A stretch of DNA of 64,000 nt from Rhizobium sp. Leaf453 (GTDB lineage: Bacteria > Pseudomonadota > Alphaproteobacteria > Rhizobiales > Rhizobiaceae), in contig NZ_LMRG01000012.1 of assembly GCF_001425605.1 (NCBI RefSeq), forward strand, positions 295,737 through 359,736. The letters are read 5' to 3'. Shown here one piece after another: positions 21,986-30,136 of the stretch. The translations under genes were made by a program, and so were the position numbers. The notes below the pieces were generated by a model that had not been told where the DNA came from, did no database searches, and saw only the letters and a program-made list of their open reading frames with translations. The number at the start of each line of letters is the position of its first letter. The stretch's first letter is position 1.

Positions 21986-24055
21986 TTACTTCGCCTGCTG
22001 GAGCTGGGAGAGAACGGCAGTCATTTCCACCATGAACCCTGAATGCCGGTAACTCGCGACAACGTCGCCGGTTCCGGTCAGACCCATATTTATCAGGCGC
22101 GAGCCGAAGCCCTTGCGCGCCGGTTCGGTGGCGGGCGGGCCGCCTTCTTCTGTCCACCGGAGACGGAAGTTGCCCTCGTTGCCCACGCCATCGATCGACC
22201 AATCGATCGACACGCGACCGGTGGGGCTGGATAGCGACCCGTATTTCACCGCGTTGGTTGCCAGCTCATGCAGGACAAGCGAAAGCGAGAGGCTGCTCCT
22301 CGGGCCGAAGGTGAAGGCCGGGCCGGAGATATCGAACCGTTCGGACATGCCGAGTGTCTCGATACTGCTGGCCACAAGTGCCGCGACATCCGCGCCGGTC
22401 CAGTTTTGAACGAGCAGGGCGTCATGGGCCGTGCTCAGCGCCTGCAGCCTCTTTTCGAAATTGGAGACATGATCGCGTTCGGTCACATGCCTGAGCGTCT
22501 GCGATGCGATCGCCTGGACCATGGCGAACGTGTTCTTCAGGCGATGGCCGATTTCGTGGTTGAGAAGATGCTGGTCCGATTCCGCCTGCAGGCGGGCAAG
22601 CGCGCTCTGGATGCGGTTGCCGAAGCTGCGGATGAAGGAAATCTCTTCATCGCTCCATTCATAGGGACGGTTGTGATGGACGAAGACGACGAGGCTGAAC
22701 TTGCCATGGTCGAAGATCGGCAGGTTGACGAGGACCCGAATGCCGATATCGATGAGCGCCTTGGCATTGGCTTGGGTGCGCGGGTCCGTCAGAACGTCGG
22801 TGATGATCACCGGTTTTCCTTGCTTCAGGTCCTCGATGAACGTGCCATAGGCGCGGAAATGGTGGAGGCCGGCGAGGCTTTGGATGTCCGGTGCCCGCCA
22901 TTCCGGCTGCATCATGACTGTTTCGGCCACGATATCGACGATGCCGAAACCGGCCCGGGTGGCATCCAGCGCCTTGGCCATGAGATCGGAGGCGACGAGC
23001 GCGATGGATTCGATTTCATCGAGGTCCCGCAACCGGTCTTCGAGATCGAGCAGGGCTCCGGTGCGGGCAAGCGAGCGCTTCTGCGCGGTGATGTCCTGGA
23101 CCGTGCCGAGCATGCGAACGGGCTTGCCATCGTCGTCATGTTCAAAGGTGGCGTGGCGGGCGATCCATCGGACCCCGTGTTGTGGTGTCAGGATACGGTA
23201 CTCCACATCCGGATCGGCATTGCCCTCTTCGCGGTTCGCCGTGTTCGAGCGCAACGCCTGGTCTTCCGGCAGGACCATGGCCTCGAACGTCTTTGCCGGA
23301 TAGGATTCCGCAGATGGTACGTTGAAGATGCGGTAGAATTCGGCCGATCCCTTCAGGTTACCGGTCGCGATATCCACCTCGAAAGTCCCGATGCGGCCGG
23401 CCTCCTGGGCCGCCAGCGTTTTGCTGGCGCTGGAGCGGATGCTGGCGGCGATCGATTTCTGTCGCTTGAACAGTTCGTCCTTGCGGCGGGACACGCGACG
23501 CGCCTCAAGCAATAGAACGACCTGCCGCGCCAGGGCTTCCAGCGCTTTCGTCTGTGCTTCATCCAGGCCTTGCGGCCGTGTCACCGTATCGATGACACAG
23601 AGCGTGCCGATGATGGTGCCATCCGGCACGATCAGGGGCGCACCGGCATAGAAGCGGATATGCGGGGCGTCGGTCACCAAGGTATTGGTGCGCGTGCGCG
23701 CGTCCTGCGTCAGGTCCGGGATAACCAGGATGTCGGGATTGCCGAGGGCATTCGCGCAGACGGATTGTCCGATTGGCGTTTCGCAGGCTTCAAAACCGAT
23801 GCGGGCCTTGAACCACTGGCGCCCGACCTCGACCAGGCTGACGAGCGCGACCGGCGTCTTGCAGAGCACGGACGCGACAAGAACGATATCGTCGAATTCC
23901 GGCTCCGGTTGCGTGTCGAGAATGTCGTAGGCCTCGAGGGCTTCCAGGCGTTTTTGGTGGTCTATGTCGGCGGCGTCGAACAGCGGGAACAACGAAATCT
24001 CTGCGATACAAATAGGGAAGGGGCGCGCCCGCCGCTGGCTTTCATCAACCGGCAT
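21986..24055 (-). CDS. Cytoplasmic HWE-family sensor histidine kinase with GAF-PAS-GAF sensing domains
   Basis: A kinase of about 689 residues with no transmembrane segment. Domains in order: GAF (about 55-185), PAS with PAC end (about 215-325, ending MLGTVQDITAQKR), a second GAF (about 345-490), an HWE/HisKA_2 dimerisation domain with His504 in GHRLKNTFAMVQAIASQTLR, and an HATPase domain with LHELATNAVKYGSLS. The GAF and PAS domains suggest a soluble, redox or light signal, but no chromophore cysteine is assigned. The frame is open to 24241, but that would overlap the next gene and its terminator; the ATG at 24055 is a conservative choice without a strong Shine-Dalgarno. Confidence 0.88.
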   Translation of the reverse strand: MPVDESQRRARPFPICIAEISLFPLFDAADIDHQKRLEALEAYDILDTQPEPEFDDIVLVASVLCKTPVALVSLVEVGRQWFKARIGFEACETPIGQSVCANALGNPDILVIPDLTQDARTRTNTLVTDAPHIRFYAGAPLIVPDGTIIGTLCVIDTVTRPQGLDEAQTKALEALARQVVLLLEARRVSRRKDELFKRQKSIAASIRSSASKTLAAQEAGRIGTFEVDIATGNLKGSAEFYRIFNVPSAESYPAKTFEAMVLPEDQALRSNTANREEGNADPDVEYRILTPQHGVRWIARHATFEHDDDGKPVRMLGTVQDITAQKRSLARTGALLDLEDRLRDLDEIESIALVASDLMAKALDATRAGFGIVDIVAETVMMQPEWRAPDIQSLAGLHHFRAYGTFIEDLKQGKPVIITDVLTDPRTQANAKALIDIGIRVLVNLPIFDHGKFSLVVFVHHNRPYEWSDEEISFIRSFGNRIQSALARLQAESDQHLLNHEIGHRLKNTFAMVQAIASQTLRHVTERDHVSNFEKRLQALSTAHDALLVQNWTGADVAALVASSIETLGMSERFDISGPAFTFGPRSSLSLSLVLHELATNAVKYGSLSSPTGRVSIDWSIDGVGNEGNFRLRWTEEGGPPATEPARKGFGSRLINMGLTGTGDVVASYRHSGFMVEMTAVLSQLQQAK

Positions 24056-24135
24056 GCACTCGAAAGAGAAATCTAGCGCGCGTCGCAACCCCGTCAAGCC
24101 AGCCGCACCGCGGCGGCGGGGATATGTGGAGGGCA

Positions 24136-24166
24136 AGAAAAAGCGCCGCCGTCGAAACGGCGGCGC
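24136..24166 (-). terminator. Rho-independent terminator of the VOC/DUF1579/DUF899 operon
   Basis: On the minus strand GCGCCGCCG and CGGCGGCGC form a 9-bp GC stem with a short TTTCGA-type loop, followed by CTTTTTC. It begins about 24 bases after the stop of the VOC gene at 24190. Confidence 0.85.
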
Positions 24167-24189
24167 CCGTCCCGATGCGCCGTGGCGGA

Positions 24190-24966
24190 TCAGCGTTTCA
24201 TCGAGACGAGATTGAAATAGGCGCCTTGCGGATCGACACAATTGACGACCCAGGCGCCACCCGGCACTTCCATCGGGCCGTTGACGACCTTGCCGCCCTT
24301 GGCATTGGACCGTTCGATCGAGGCGTCGAGCGCAGCGACGTTGAAATAGAAGCCCCAGTATGGCGGCATGGGCATGTCCGCAGACTTGGTCATCATGCCG
24401 CCGATCTGTGCGCCATCATGGGCGAACAACTGGTAGTCCCCCATCTCGCCCATCGGAATGGTCTGGTCTTTCGTCCAGCCGAACATTTTCTGGTAGAAGG
24501 CCAGATCGGTGTCGAGGTCGCCGGCCATCAGTTCGTGCCAGCCGACATTGCCGTCCGCCATCTGCGAGATTTCCGGCATTTCGCCGTCGCCATCGCCCTT
24601 AAACAGCGCGAAGACCGCGCCGTGCGGGTCCGTGACAACGGCGAAGCGTCCCACGCCGGGGATGTCCTCGGGTTCGCGATGTACCGTGCCGCCAAGTTCG
24701 GCGAGCTTCTTGGCGGCGGCATCGACATCATCGACGCCGATATAGCCGAGCCAGGCCGGCGGTACGTCCATTTTCAGGGCATTTTCCGGCATGGTCATCA
24801 GCCCGGCAATGCGGGCGTCGCCTGCCTTGAACAGCGTGTAGTTCGCGCCGGGCATTCCGGAATCGACGGAGGTCCAGCCGACCACGTCATCATAGAATGC
24901 CTCGGCTGCCTCGGTGTCGGTGGTCATCAGTTCGTACCAGACGAACGCGCCGTGTCCCTTGCTCAT
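24190..24966 (-). CDS. Two-domain VOC-family protein
   Basis: A 258-residue protein with two VOC domains: residues about 5-120 (FVWYELMTTDTEAAEAFY ... VTDPHGAVFALFKG) and about 132-256 (VGWHELMAGDLDTDLAFYQKMFGW ... VDPQGAYFNLVS). Such tandem VOC proteins are often called glyoxalase or 27-kDa antigen CFP30B-like; none of the catalytic roles can be assigned. I chose the ATG at 24966 because GGAGGA lies 7 bases before it; the ATG at 24972 has no spacing to this site. It is the last gene of a DUF899-DUF1579-VOC operon controlled by the nearby MarR regulator. Confidence 0.88.
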   Translation of the reverse strand: MSKGHGAFVWYELMTTDTEAAEAFYDDVVGWTSVDSGMPGANYTLFKAGDARIAGLMTMPENALKMDVPPAWLGYIGVDDVDAAAKKLAELGGTVHREPEDIPGVGRFAVVTDPHGAVFALFKGDGDGEMPEISQMADGNVGWHELMAGDLDTDLAFYQKMFGWTKDQTIPMGEMGDYQLFAHDGAQIGGMMTKSADMPMPPYWGFYFNVAALDASIERSNAKGGKVVNGPMEVPGGAWVVNCVDPQGAYFNLVSMKR

Positions 24967-25033
24967 TGTCATTCCTCCATTTGTGTTTTTCCGGGGTCGC
25001 CCAGCTGAAACGTTCAGCCGTGGAAACAGACCG

Positions 25034-25522
25034 TCAGACTGCCGACACCCGGTGATAATCGCATGACATGATTGGCTGCCAAGTTCCGTCAGCAGTCTGG
25101 ACGCGGGACGAAAAGTTTCGCGTGTCCGCATCCCGGATGGTCATGATGTCCTGATAGCGGGCCGTGCGCCCGGTATTGCCGAAATCTGGGCCATCGCAGT
25201 CGAGTGTCAAGACCTTGCCGGTCTCATCGAGCGTGCCTTCGTAAACCCAGAGATTCGTCATGGCGGAACTGACGAAGGATCCGACGTAGCGCTTTTTCAG
25301 CGGATCGTAGCCCAGCGACAGGATATTGGTCGCCGAGCTGCCATCCGGCATAGTGCCCGTGGTTTCACAGACGACCCAGGTTCCGTTCAGCGAGCGCGCC
25401 GTCTCCTGCCAGTCGCCACCCGAATCGCTGTGATCGCTGCCTTCCGGCATATGGAAGACGAGACGCCATTTCCCCACGAGCTGCTCCAGCCAGCGGTGTT
25501 CTTCCGCAAGGTCTGCCTTCAT
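25034..25522 (-). CDS. DUF1579-family protein
   Basis: A 162-residue protein resembling DUF1579: an N-terminal HRWLEQLVGKWRLVFHMPEG segment, a central SLGYDPLKKRYVGSFVSS and a beta-rich remainder ending YHRVSAV. Members are predicted lipocalin-like beta barrels of unknown function that often lie beside VOC and DUF899 genes, as here. It sits 42 bases after the DUF899 gene and 67 bases before the VOC gene on the same strand. No catalytic motif is visible. Confidence 0.82.
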   Translation of the reverse strand: MKADLAEEHRWLEQLVGKWRLVFHMPEGSDHSDSGGDWQETARSLNGTWVVCETTGTMPDGSSATNILSLGYDPLKKRYVGSFVSSAMTNLWVYEGTLDETGKVLTLDCDGPDFGNTGRTARYQDIMTIRDADTRNFSSRVQTADGTWQPIMSCDYHRVSAV

Positions 25523-25564
25523 CGCTACGGTCTCCTCTCTGAAGCGATTGCCGGTCAGGCTGGA

Positions 25565-26296
25565 TCAGGCGCAGCAGGAATGCGCTTTCGGCGCTTCTTC
25601 ATATTCGTCGTGGCGTTTGACGAAGCTCAGCGTGCCCGTCTCGTTGCGGCCCTTCGGCGCCCGGTCGAGGATCATCAGCGTGGTGAGGATTTCCTCGCCG
25701 CCACGGGCATAGTCGGAATAGGTGTGGTAGATATTGCCGGCCTCGTCGCGAATGAAGGCGCTCATGCCGGGAAGCTCGTCATGCGCCTGATCGCGCGGCG
25801 TTTCGCGGAAATTGTAGAACACCGAGCCGCTGTCGAGTTCTTCCTTGGTGAAGGAGACGTGGTAGTCGAAATTGAAGTCGCTGTTGAACGAGGAAACCCA
25901 GGGAGCTTTCCAGCCCATGCGCTTCTTGTAGGCCTCGATCTTGTCGAGCGGCGCACGCGAAACGTTGACATAGGTGACGTCGTGATTATTGAGATGGGCA
26001 AGCGTGCCGTCGATATGATCGGCAAGGAACGAGCAGCCCGGGCAGCCGGCGTCCCAGTCGGGGCCGAACATGAAGTGATAGATCATCAACTGGCTGCGGC
26101 CATCGAACAGGTCTGCCAGTGTCTTCTTGCCAGTGGGCGTGTCGAATGTGTAGCTCTTGTCGACCTTGACCCAGGGCATGGCCTGCCGGTCGGCGCGGAT
26201 CTTGTCGCGCAGTTTCGTCTCTTCCTTTTCGGTGGCGAGCAGCGCCCTGCGGGCTTCGAGCCATTCCTCGCGCGATACAACCGGATTGCTCAACAT
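25565..26296 (-). CDS. DUF899 thioredoxin-like protein
   Basis: A 243-residue protein of the DUF899 family, a thioredoxin-fold group. It shows the LMIYHFMFGPDWDAGCPGCSFLADHIDG block, in which CPGC stands where thioredoxins have CxxC, and VSRAPLDKIEAYKKRMGW. The C-terminus has a Cys-Cys pair (HSCCA). A thiol redox or peroxidase-like role is plausible but unproven. It is the first gene of the leftward operon; the divergent MarR gene starts 72 bases away, with a perfect palindrome in between. Confidence 0.85.
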   Translation of the reverse strand: MLSNPVVSREEWLEARRALLATEKEETKLRDKIRADRQAMPWVKVDKSYTFDTPTGKKTLADLFDGRSQLMIYHFMFGPDWDAGCPGCSFLADHIDGTLAHLNNHDVTYVNVSRAPLDKIEAYKKRMGWKAPWVSSFNSDFNFDYHVSFTKEELDSGSVFYNFRETPRDQAHDELPGMSAFIRDEAGNIYHTYSDYARGGEEILTTLMILDRAPKGRNETGTLSFVKRHDEYEEAPKAHSCCA

Positions 26297-26345
26297 CGTT
26301 CATTCCTCCTCAAGAAATCGCGTTTCGTTCCCGTTGACTAAATAG

Positions 26346-26357
26346 GTTGATATCAAC
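26346..26357. promoter_or_regulatory. MarR-type operator palindrome
   Basis: GTTGATATCAAC is a perfect 12-bp palindrome between the divergent DUF899 operon and the MarR gene, ending 11 bases before the MarR start codon. Position and symmetry fit a MarR operator controlling both directions; binding is inferred. Confidence 0.7.
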
Positions 26358-26368
26358 ATTATTCGGTC

Positions 26369-26815
26369 ATGTCAAAGCCCATCGTGATTCCTTTCGAAAC
26401 GACCCTGCATGTGAAGGACACCTGCCTGTGTCTGCATGTGCAGCGTGCGGCGCGGGCCTTGGCGCGGAAATTCGACGATGCGTTGCGCCCGTTCGACCTC
26501 ACGAATGGGCAATTCTCTCTGCTGATGTCGCTCAATCGGCCGGAGCCGCCGGGCATGGGGCCGGTTGCGCATCTGCTGGCCATGGACCGCACCACCCTGA
26601 CGGCAGCACTCAAGCCGCTGGAAAAGCGGGGACTCGTTGTGACCATGACCGACGTCAAGGATCGTCGGCTGCGGCGGATGAAGTTGACCCCTGCGGGACA
26701 CGCGCTGCTGTTTCAGGCGCTGCCCGTCTGGACAAGCACGCATGCCGAGGTCGATGCGGCGCTCGGCGAGGGGCGGCCCGACCGCTTGCGATCCGATCTT
26801 CTCGCCCTAGCTTAA
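26369..26815 (+). CDS. MarR-family transcriptional regulator
   Basis: A 148-residue winged-helix protein: FDDALRPFDLTNGQFSLLMSLN leads into the DNA-binding helices (VAHLLAMDRTTLTAALKPLEKRGLV) and the wing carries DRRLRRMKLTPAG. An N-terminal CLCLHVQRAARALARKF helix includes two cysteines (TCLCLHV) that could sense oxidants, as in OhrR-type MarR proteins; this is inference. No Shine-Dalgarno precedes the ATG at 26369, so the mRNA may be leaderless. It is followed 58 bases later by a VOC gene on the same strand. Confidence 0.9.
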   Translation: MSKPIVIPFETTLHVKDTCLCLHVQRAARALARKFDDALRPFDLTNGQFSLLMSLNRPEPPGMGPVAHLLAMDRTTLTAALKPLEKRGLVVTMTDVKDRRLRRMKLTPAGHALLFQALPVWTSTHAEVDAALGEGRPDRLRSDLLALA

Positions 26816-26873
26816 GCGTGAGACCCTTCCAGCCGGAGGGGAGGACATCCGCAAGCCAGAGGAGAGACGGTCG

Positions 26874-27272
26874 ATGAGGATGATTTTCGTGAACCTGCCG
26901 GTAAAGGACGTGGTGCGTTCCAAGGCGTTTTTCGGCGGGCTCGGGTTCACGTTCAATCCCGAATATTCCAGCGATGACACGCTGTGCATGATCATCGAGG
27001 AAAACATCTTCTGCATGCTGATGAATGAGGCACGGTTCAAGGAATTCATCATCCGCGACATCGCAGATACGACCAAGGTGACAGAAGTGCTGACCGCGCT
27101 TTCGGCCAGCAGTCGCGCCGAGGTGGACGACACGCTCGCCAAGGCGCTGGCGCTCGGTGGCAAGGAGTGGCGGCCGATCATGGACTATGGCTTCATGTAT
27201 GGCTGCAGCTTCCAGGATCCGGATGGCCACGTCTGGGAACTGGCCTATATGGAGCCGCAGCAGGCCGATTGA
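26874..27272 (+). CDS. VOC-family protein
   Basis: A 132-residue VOC protein with MRMIFVNLPVKDVVRSKAFF at the start and FQDPDGHVWELAYM at the end, and the long loop typical of the PhnB/glyoxalase-like subgroup. Its ATG follows GAGGAGAG by about 7 bases. It lies downstream of the MarR gene in the same direction and ends 2 bases from the stop of the convergent second MarR gene. The third VOC gene in 6 kb, it suggests a response to reactive or aromatic compounds. Confidence 0.88.
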   Translation: MRMIFVNLPVKDVVRSKAFFGGLGFTFNPEYSSDDTLCMIIEENIFCMLMNEARFKEFIIRDIADTTKVTEVLTALSASSRAEVDDTLAKALALGGKEWRPIMDYGFMYGCSFQDPDGHVWELAYMEPQQAD

Positions 27273-27274
27273 GT

Positions 27275-27739
27275 TCAGCCGCCCAGCGGCTTTGGCGCGG
27301 ACAGCTGCTCAAGCAGCCGGGTGAGGGTTTCGGTGGTCAGGCGCAGGTCCTGTGCGTTCACCGCCGCTCCGAGCGAGTCTGCCCAAGAGGCTTGGCGGAT
27401 TTGGATATCGCGCAAAACCGTCTCGCCTTCCAGCGTCAGCATCAGCAGCTTGGCGCGCTGGTGGGCGGGGTTTTCCTCGTATCGCACAAGGCCTTCCTTT
27501 TCGAGAAGATCAGCGATGCGCTGCACGCCCTGACGCGCCAAACCGAGCACGCGGCCGATTTCGGCGACCGACATGCTGGCATGGCTGGCGGCAGCCAGAA
27601 CCTGCCAGCGGGCACTGGTCTGGCCCGACGGCTTGGCAAGCATATCGCCTGCTGCCGTGAGGTGGGCGGCAAGCCGGATGACCGAAATCGAGAAGTGCGA
27701 GAAGGCGTCGCCTGCGGCGGTGCGGGTTGGTTTTTTCAT
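27275..27739 (-). CDS. MarR-family transcriptional regulator
   Basis: A 154-residue MarR protein with the DNA-binding segment MSVAEIGRVLGLARQGVQRIADLLEKEGLV (about residues 56-86) and a wing at NPAHQRAKLLMLTLEG. It faces a GFA-family gene across an 84-base gap. One of two identical, oppositely oriented 16-base inverted repeats begins 3 bases upstream of the ATG, with no Shine-Dalgarno, so the transcript may be leaderless and the repressor would cover its own start. Confidence 0.9.
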   Translation of the reverse strand: MKKPTRTAAGDAFSHFSISVIRLAAHLTAAGDMLAKPSGQTSARWQVLAAASHASMSVAEIGRVLGLARQGVQRIADLLEKEGLVRYEENPAHQRAKLLMLTLEGETVLRDIQIRQASWADSLGAAVNAQDLRLTTETLTRLLEQLSAPKPLGG

Positions 27740-27741
27740 AT

Positions 27742-27791
27742 TGACAACATATTGTCATTCTGTAGGATGCGGATATGACAATATGTTGTCA
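27742..27791. promoter_or_regulatory. Paired MarR operators between marR and GFA genes
   Basis: TGACAACATATTGTCA (27742-27757) and TGACAATATGTTGTCA (27776-27791) are exact reverse complements of each other and each is a near-perfect palindrome of TGACAA. Centres are 34 bases apart, close to three helical turns, which would put two repressor dimers on one face of the DNA. They flank the only room for two promoters in this gap. Confidence 0.8.
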
Positions 27792-27823
27792 TATTTTGAT
27801 GTGGCAGGCAAGGGAGAGCCGGC

Positions 27824-28228
27824 ATGAAGATGACCTATATGGGAAGCTGCCACTGCGGCAAAGTGCGTTTCGAGGCGGATATCGATCTCGATGCGGGGAC
27901 GGGCAAGTGCAACTGCTCTATCTGCACCAAGCGCCGCGCCTGGAGTGCGTTGATCAAGCCCGAGGATTTTCGTCTTCTGTCGGGTGCCGACGAGATGGGG
28001 GAATACCAGTTCGGCACGATGAGCGGACATTACCGCTTCTGCCGAACCTGCGGCATCATGCCGTTCAGCGATGGTTATATCGAGCAGATCGGCGGTGCCT
28101 TTGTGTCGGTCAGCCTCGCCTGCCTTGACGATCTCGATCCATCGGTTCTGGCGGAGGCACCGGTCACCTATTCGGACGGCCGCAACAATGCCTGGTGGAA
28201 TACGCCGGCGGAGACGCGGCATTTGTAG
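27824..28228 (+). CDS. GFA/CENP-V-family zinc-binding protein
   Basis: A 134-residue protein of the glutathione-dependent formaldehyde-activating enzyme-like family. Zinc-binding cysteines are visible at Cys9 and Cys11 (GSCHCGKV), Cys29, Cys31 and Cys34 (KCNCSICTKR) and in FCRTCGIMPF. Most GFA-like proteins are not true formaldehyde-activating enzymes and their substrates are unknown. The ATG has AAGGGAGAG upstream. It is divergent from a MarR gene and probably controlled through the two operators between them. Confidence 0.88.
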   Translation: MKMTYMGSCHCGKVRFEADIDLDAGTGKCNCSICTKRRAWSALIKPEDFRLLSGADEMGEYQFGTMSGHYRFCRTCGIMPFSDGYIEQIGGAFVSVSLACLDDLDPSVLAEAPVTYSDGRNNAWWNTPAETRHL

Positions 28229-28243
28229 CCGTCACCGACTGTG

Positions 28244-29065
28244 TCATCCCGCCTTGCGGTAGCGGCGGGCGACATAGACGATGTCTCCGCGCGAAAGCCC
28301 CTTGTAGAGGGCAGAGCCTTTCGAGCCGGAGAATTCCGTCATGAAGCGCTGCAACAGCCAGGACTTGCCGATCCGCTCGCGCTTGCGGGCCTCGGCGGCG
28401 TTGAGGGCGGCGACGACGCCTTTCGAGATGTTACGGTCCTGAACCAGATCAAGGCCGGGTGCCCCGAGTTGCCCATTGAGGGCGGTGAGCTGTTTCTTCG
28501 ATCGCATGTCGGCAAAGGTGAACCATCCGCCTGGCGCGAGTACGCGTGAAACCTCGTGGGCAAAGGCCGGCACGTTGCCGTAGCAATGCGATGACTCGAT
28601 ATTGACGACGATATCGAAGGAGCCATCGGCAAAGGGCAGGTTTTCCGCATCACCGGTCTCGAAGGTCAGGACCGGGGTATCCTTGTTGATGCGTCTGGCG
28701 CGTCGCACGGTATCGGGCGAATAGTCGAGCCCGACGATGGACGCCGGTGCGTGGTAGCGGGCGATGTAGCGTGATCCGCCGCCGCGTCCAGAGCCGATCT
28801 CCAGCACGCGCTTGCCCTCGACTGGAAGGCCTTCGACAGCCTGCTGGTACAATCCGATGAATGCGCGTTCCGCTTCGTCTTCTGCATTCAGAGCAAAGGC
28901 TGGGCCGGCCGGCACAAAGCCATAGTTCATGAAGCGCCAATCCTGATCGTGCCAGGAGAGGGACAGGAGGTTGTAGATACGTCTCCAGACCCATTTCTGC
29001 ACGCGCGGAAACTTGCCGGTCGAAGCAACGTCGAGAACGCGGGAGAAGAGGCGACTGCTACTCAT
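28244..29065 (-). CDS. SAM-dependent class I methyltransferase
   Basis: A 273-residue methyltransferase with the SAM-binding motif VLEIGSGRGGGSRYIARY (about residues 85-105), GLDYSPDTVRRARR, the GDAENLPFADGSFDIVVN block and HEVSRVLAPGGWF. It resembles sterol/small-molecule or mycinose-type O-methyltransferases; substrate unknown. The ATG at 29065 lies inside the last codons of the upstream di-iron-like gene (8-base overlap), pointing to translational coupling. A longer in-frame start at 29122 is less likely. Confidence 0.85.
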   Translation of the reverse strand: MSSSRLFSRVLDVASTGKFPRVQKWVWRRIYNLLSLSWHDQDWRFMNYGFVPAGPAFALNAEDEAERAFIGLYQQAVEGLPVEGKRVLEIGSGRGGGSRYIARYHAPASIVGLDYSPDTVRRARRINKDTPVLTFETGDAENLPFADGSFDIVVNIESSHCYGNVPAFAHEVSRVLAPGGWFTFADMRSKKQLTALNGQLGAPGLDLVQDRNISKGVVAALNAAEARKRERIGKSWLLQRFMTEFSGSKGSALYKGLSRGDIVYVARRYRKAG

Positions 29066-29984
29066 GTCGGGGGGATTCCATTGGCGCCGCGGCGGCGGTC
29101 TCGATCGTCTTGAACTCGCCATAGAGCCAGGTTCGGCCCTTGCGGATCAGTTCGGCATCGTCCTTGTTGAGGGGATTGAACCAGGGCAGGTAGTATTTCA
29201 GGATCAATGGCCAGCATCGACGCCAGTATCCCGGTGATATGACTGTCAGCCGGACCAAACGCAACCAGAAGCGCGGCCCTGTCTTGATCCCGTCGCCAGC
29301 GGCGAAAATCTTGATGTTGCGCACCGTGATGAAGATAAAGGGCACGAGCGTCGCGTTCATCGCCATCACGCGGATGAAATAGCGCTTCCATCCCGGCATG
29401 TTCGGCGTCGCCTTCTTCAAGACATCCAGCGCGACCGCCTTGTGTTCCAGTTCTTCCAGGGCATGCCACATCCACAGGCGCCGATAGGCGGGCGCCGCAT
29501 CAGCAAGCAATTCCGGATACCGCAACGTCACGGTCGACAAGGTGGCCGTCAGATGCTCGATCGCGCAGGTGACGACGAGCCGCAGGATCGGCGACGTGTC
29601 GCGCGCCATGCCAGCGCGAACAGGGCGCTCCATCTTGTCGACGTCATAGCCGAGTTTGGTCAGGGCACGGTTGTAATCCATGTGCTCACGGGTGTGGAAC
29701 GCCTCCTGCACCGCGTAGCCGTTGATTTCGGCGGCCAGTTCCTTGTCGCCAAGTTTCGGCGCGTAGTGCCGCAGCGCGCGAATGAAATAGCGCTCGCCTT
29801 CGGGCAGGAAGATAGACAGGCCGTCGAGCAGAACCGTCTTCTGGAAGTCGCCACCGAACCAGTGGCGGACCGGATTTTCGACAATGCCGAAGCGAATGTC
29901 GCGGGGAATGATATCCTCGTCGTCGGTCCCTTCGGACGCACCTTTCCAGTGTGCCGCCTCGACCTGCTCCAGTCCTTGCGCCAT
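29058..29984 (-). CDS. Metal-dependent hydrolase family protein (PF10118-like, di-iron-type)
   Basis: A 308-residue protein that looks like the PF10118 group named predicted metal-dependent hydrolases. Ferritin-like metal ligands can be picked out in EGERYFIRALRHY, EAFHTREH, CAIEHLTA and HALEELEHKAVALD, a pattern of Glu and ExxH residues that fits a non-haem di-iron site. A hydrophobic stretch near residues 200-220 may attach it to the membrane. Function is not established; a desaturase- or oxygenase-like role is possible. The methyltransferase gene overlaps its end, suggesting that the two act on one substrate. Confidence 0.78.
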   Translation of the reverse strand: MAQGLEQVEAAHWKGASEGTDDEDIIPRDIRFGIVENPVRHWFGGDFQKTVLLDGLSIFLPEGERYFIRALRHYAPKLGDKELAAEINGYAVQEAFHTREHMDYNRALTKLGYDVDKMERPVRAGMARDTSPILRLVVTCAIEHLTATLSTVTLRYPELLADAAPAYRRLWMWHALEELEHKAVALDVLKKATPNMPGWKRYFIRVMAMNATLVPFIFITVRNIKIFAAGDGIKTGPRFWLRLVRLTVISPGYWRRCWPLILKYYLPWFNPLNKDDAELIRKGRTWLYGEFKTIETAAAAPMESPRHE

Positions 29985-30077
29985 GCCGCACCGCCACTTT
30001 CAAAGACATTGCCCCGCCGCGCTAATCGGCCCCAGAAGAATTATAGTCCCTTGCCGGACGATTGGCCACGGACCGCA

Positions 30078-30113
30078 TAAAAAAGCACGCCGGTTTTTTG
30101 CCGGCGTGCTTTT
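30078..30113 (-). terminator. Strong bidirectional intrinsic terminator after ilvD
   Basis: AAAAGCACGCCGG (30081-30093) and CCGGCGTGCTTTT (30101-30113) form a 13-bp stem with a 7-base loop, flanked by A and T runs on both sides. It lies 24 bases after the ilvD stop in the minus direction. Confidence 0.9.
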
Positions 30114-30136
30114 GGAAAATGGCTTGATGGATAGTC

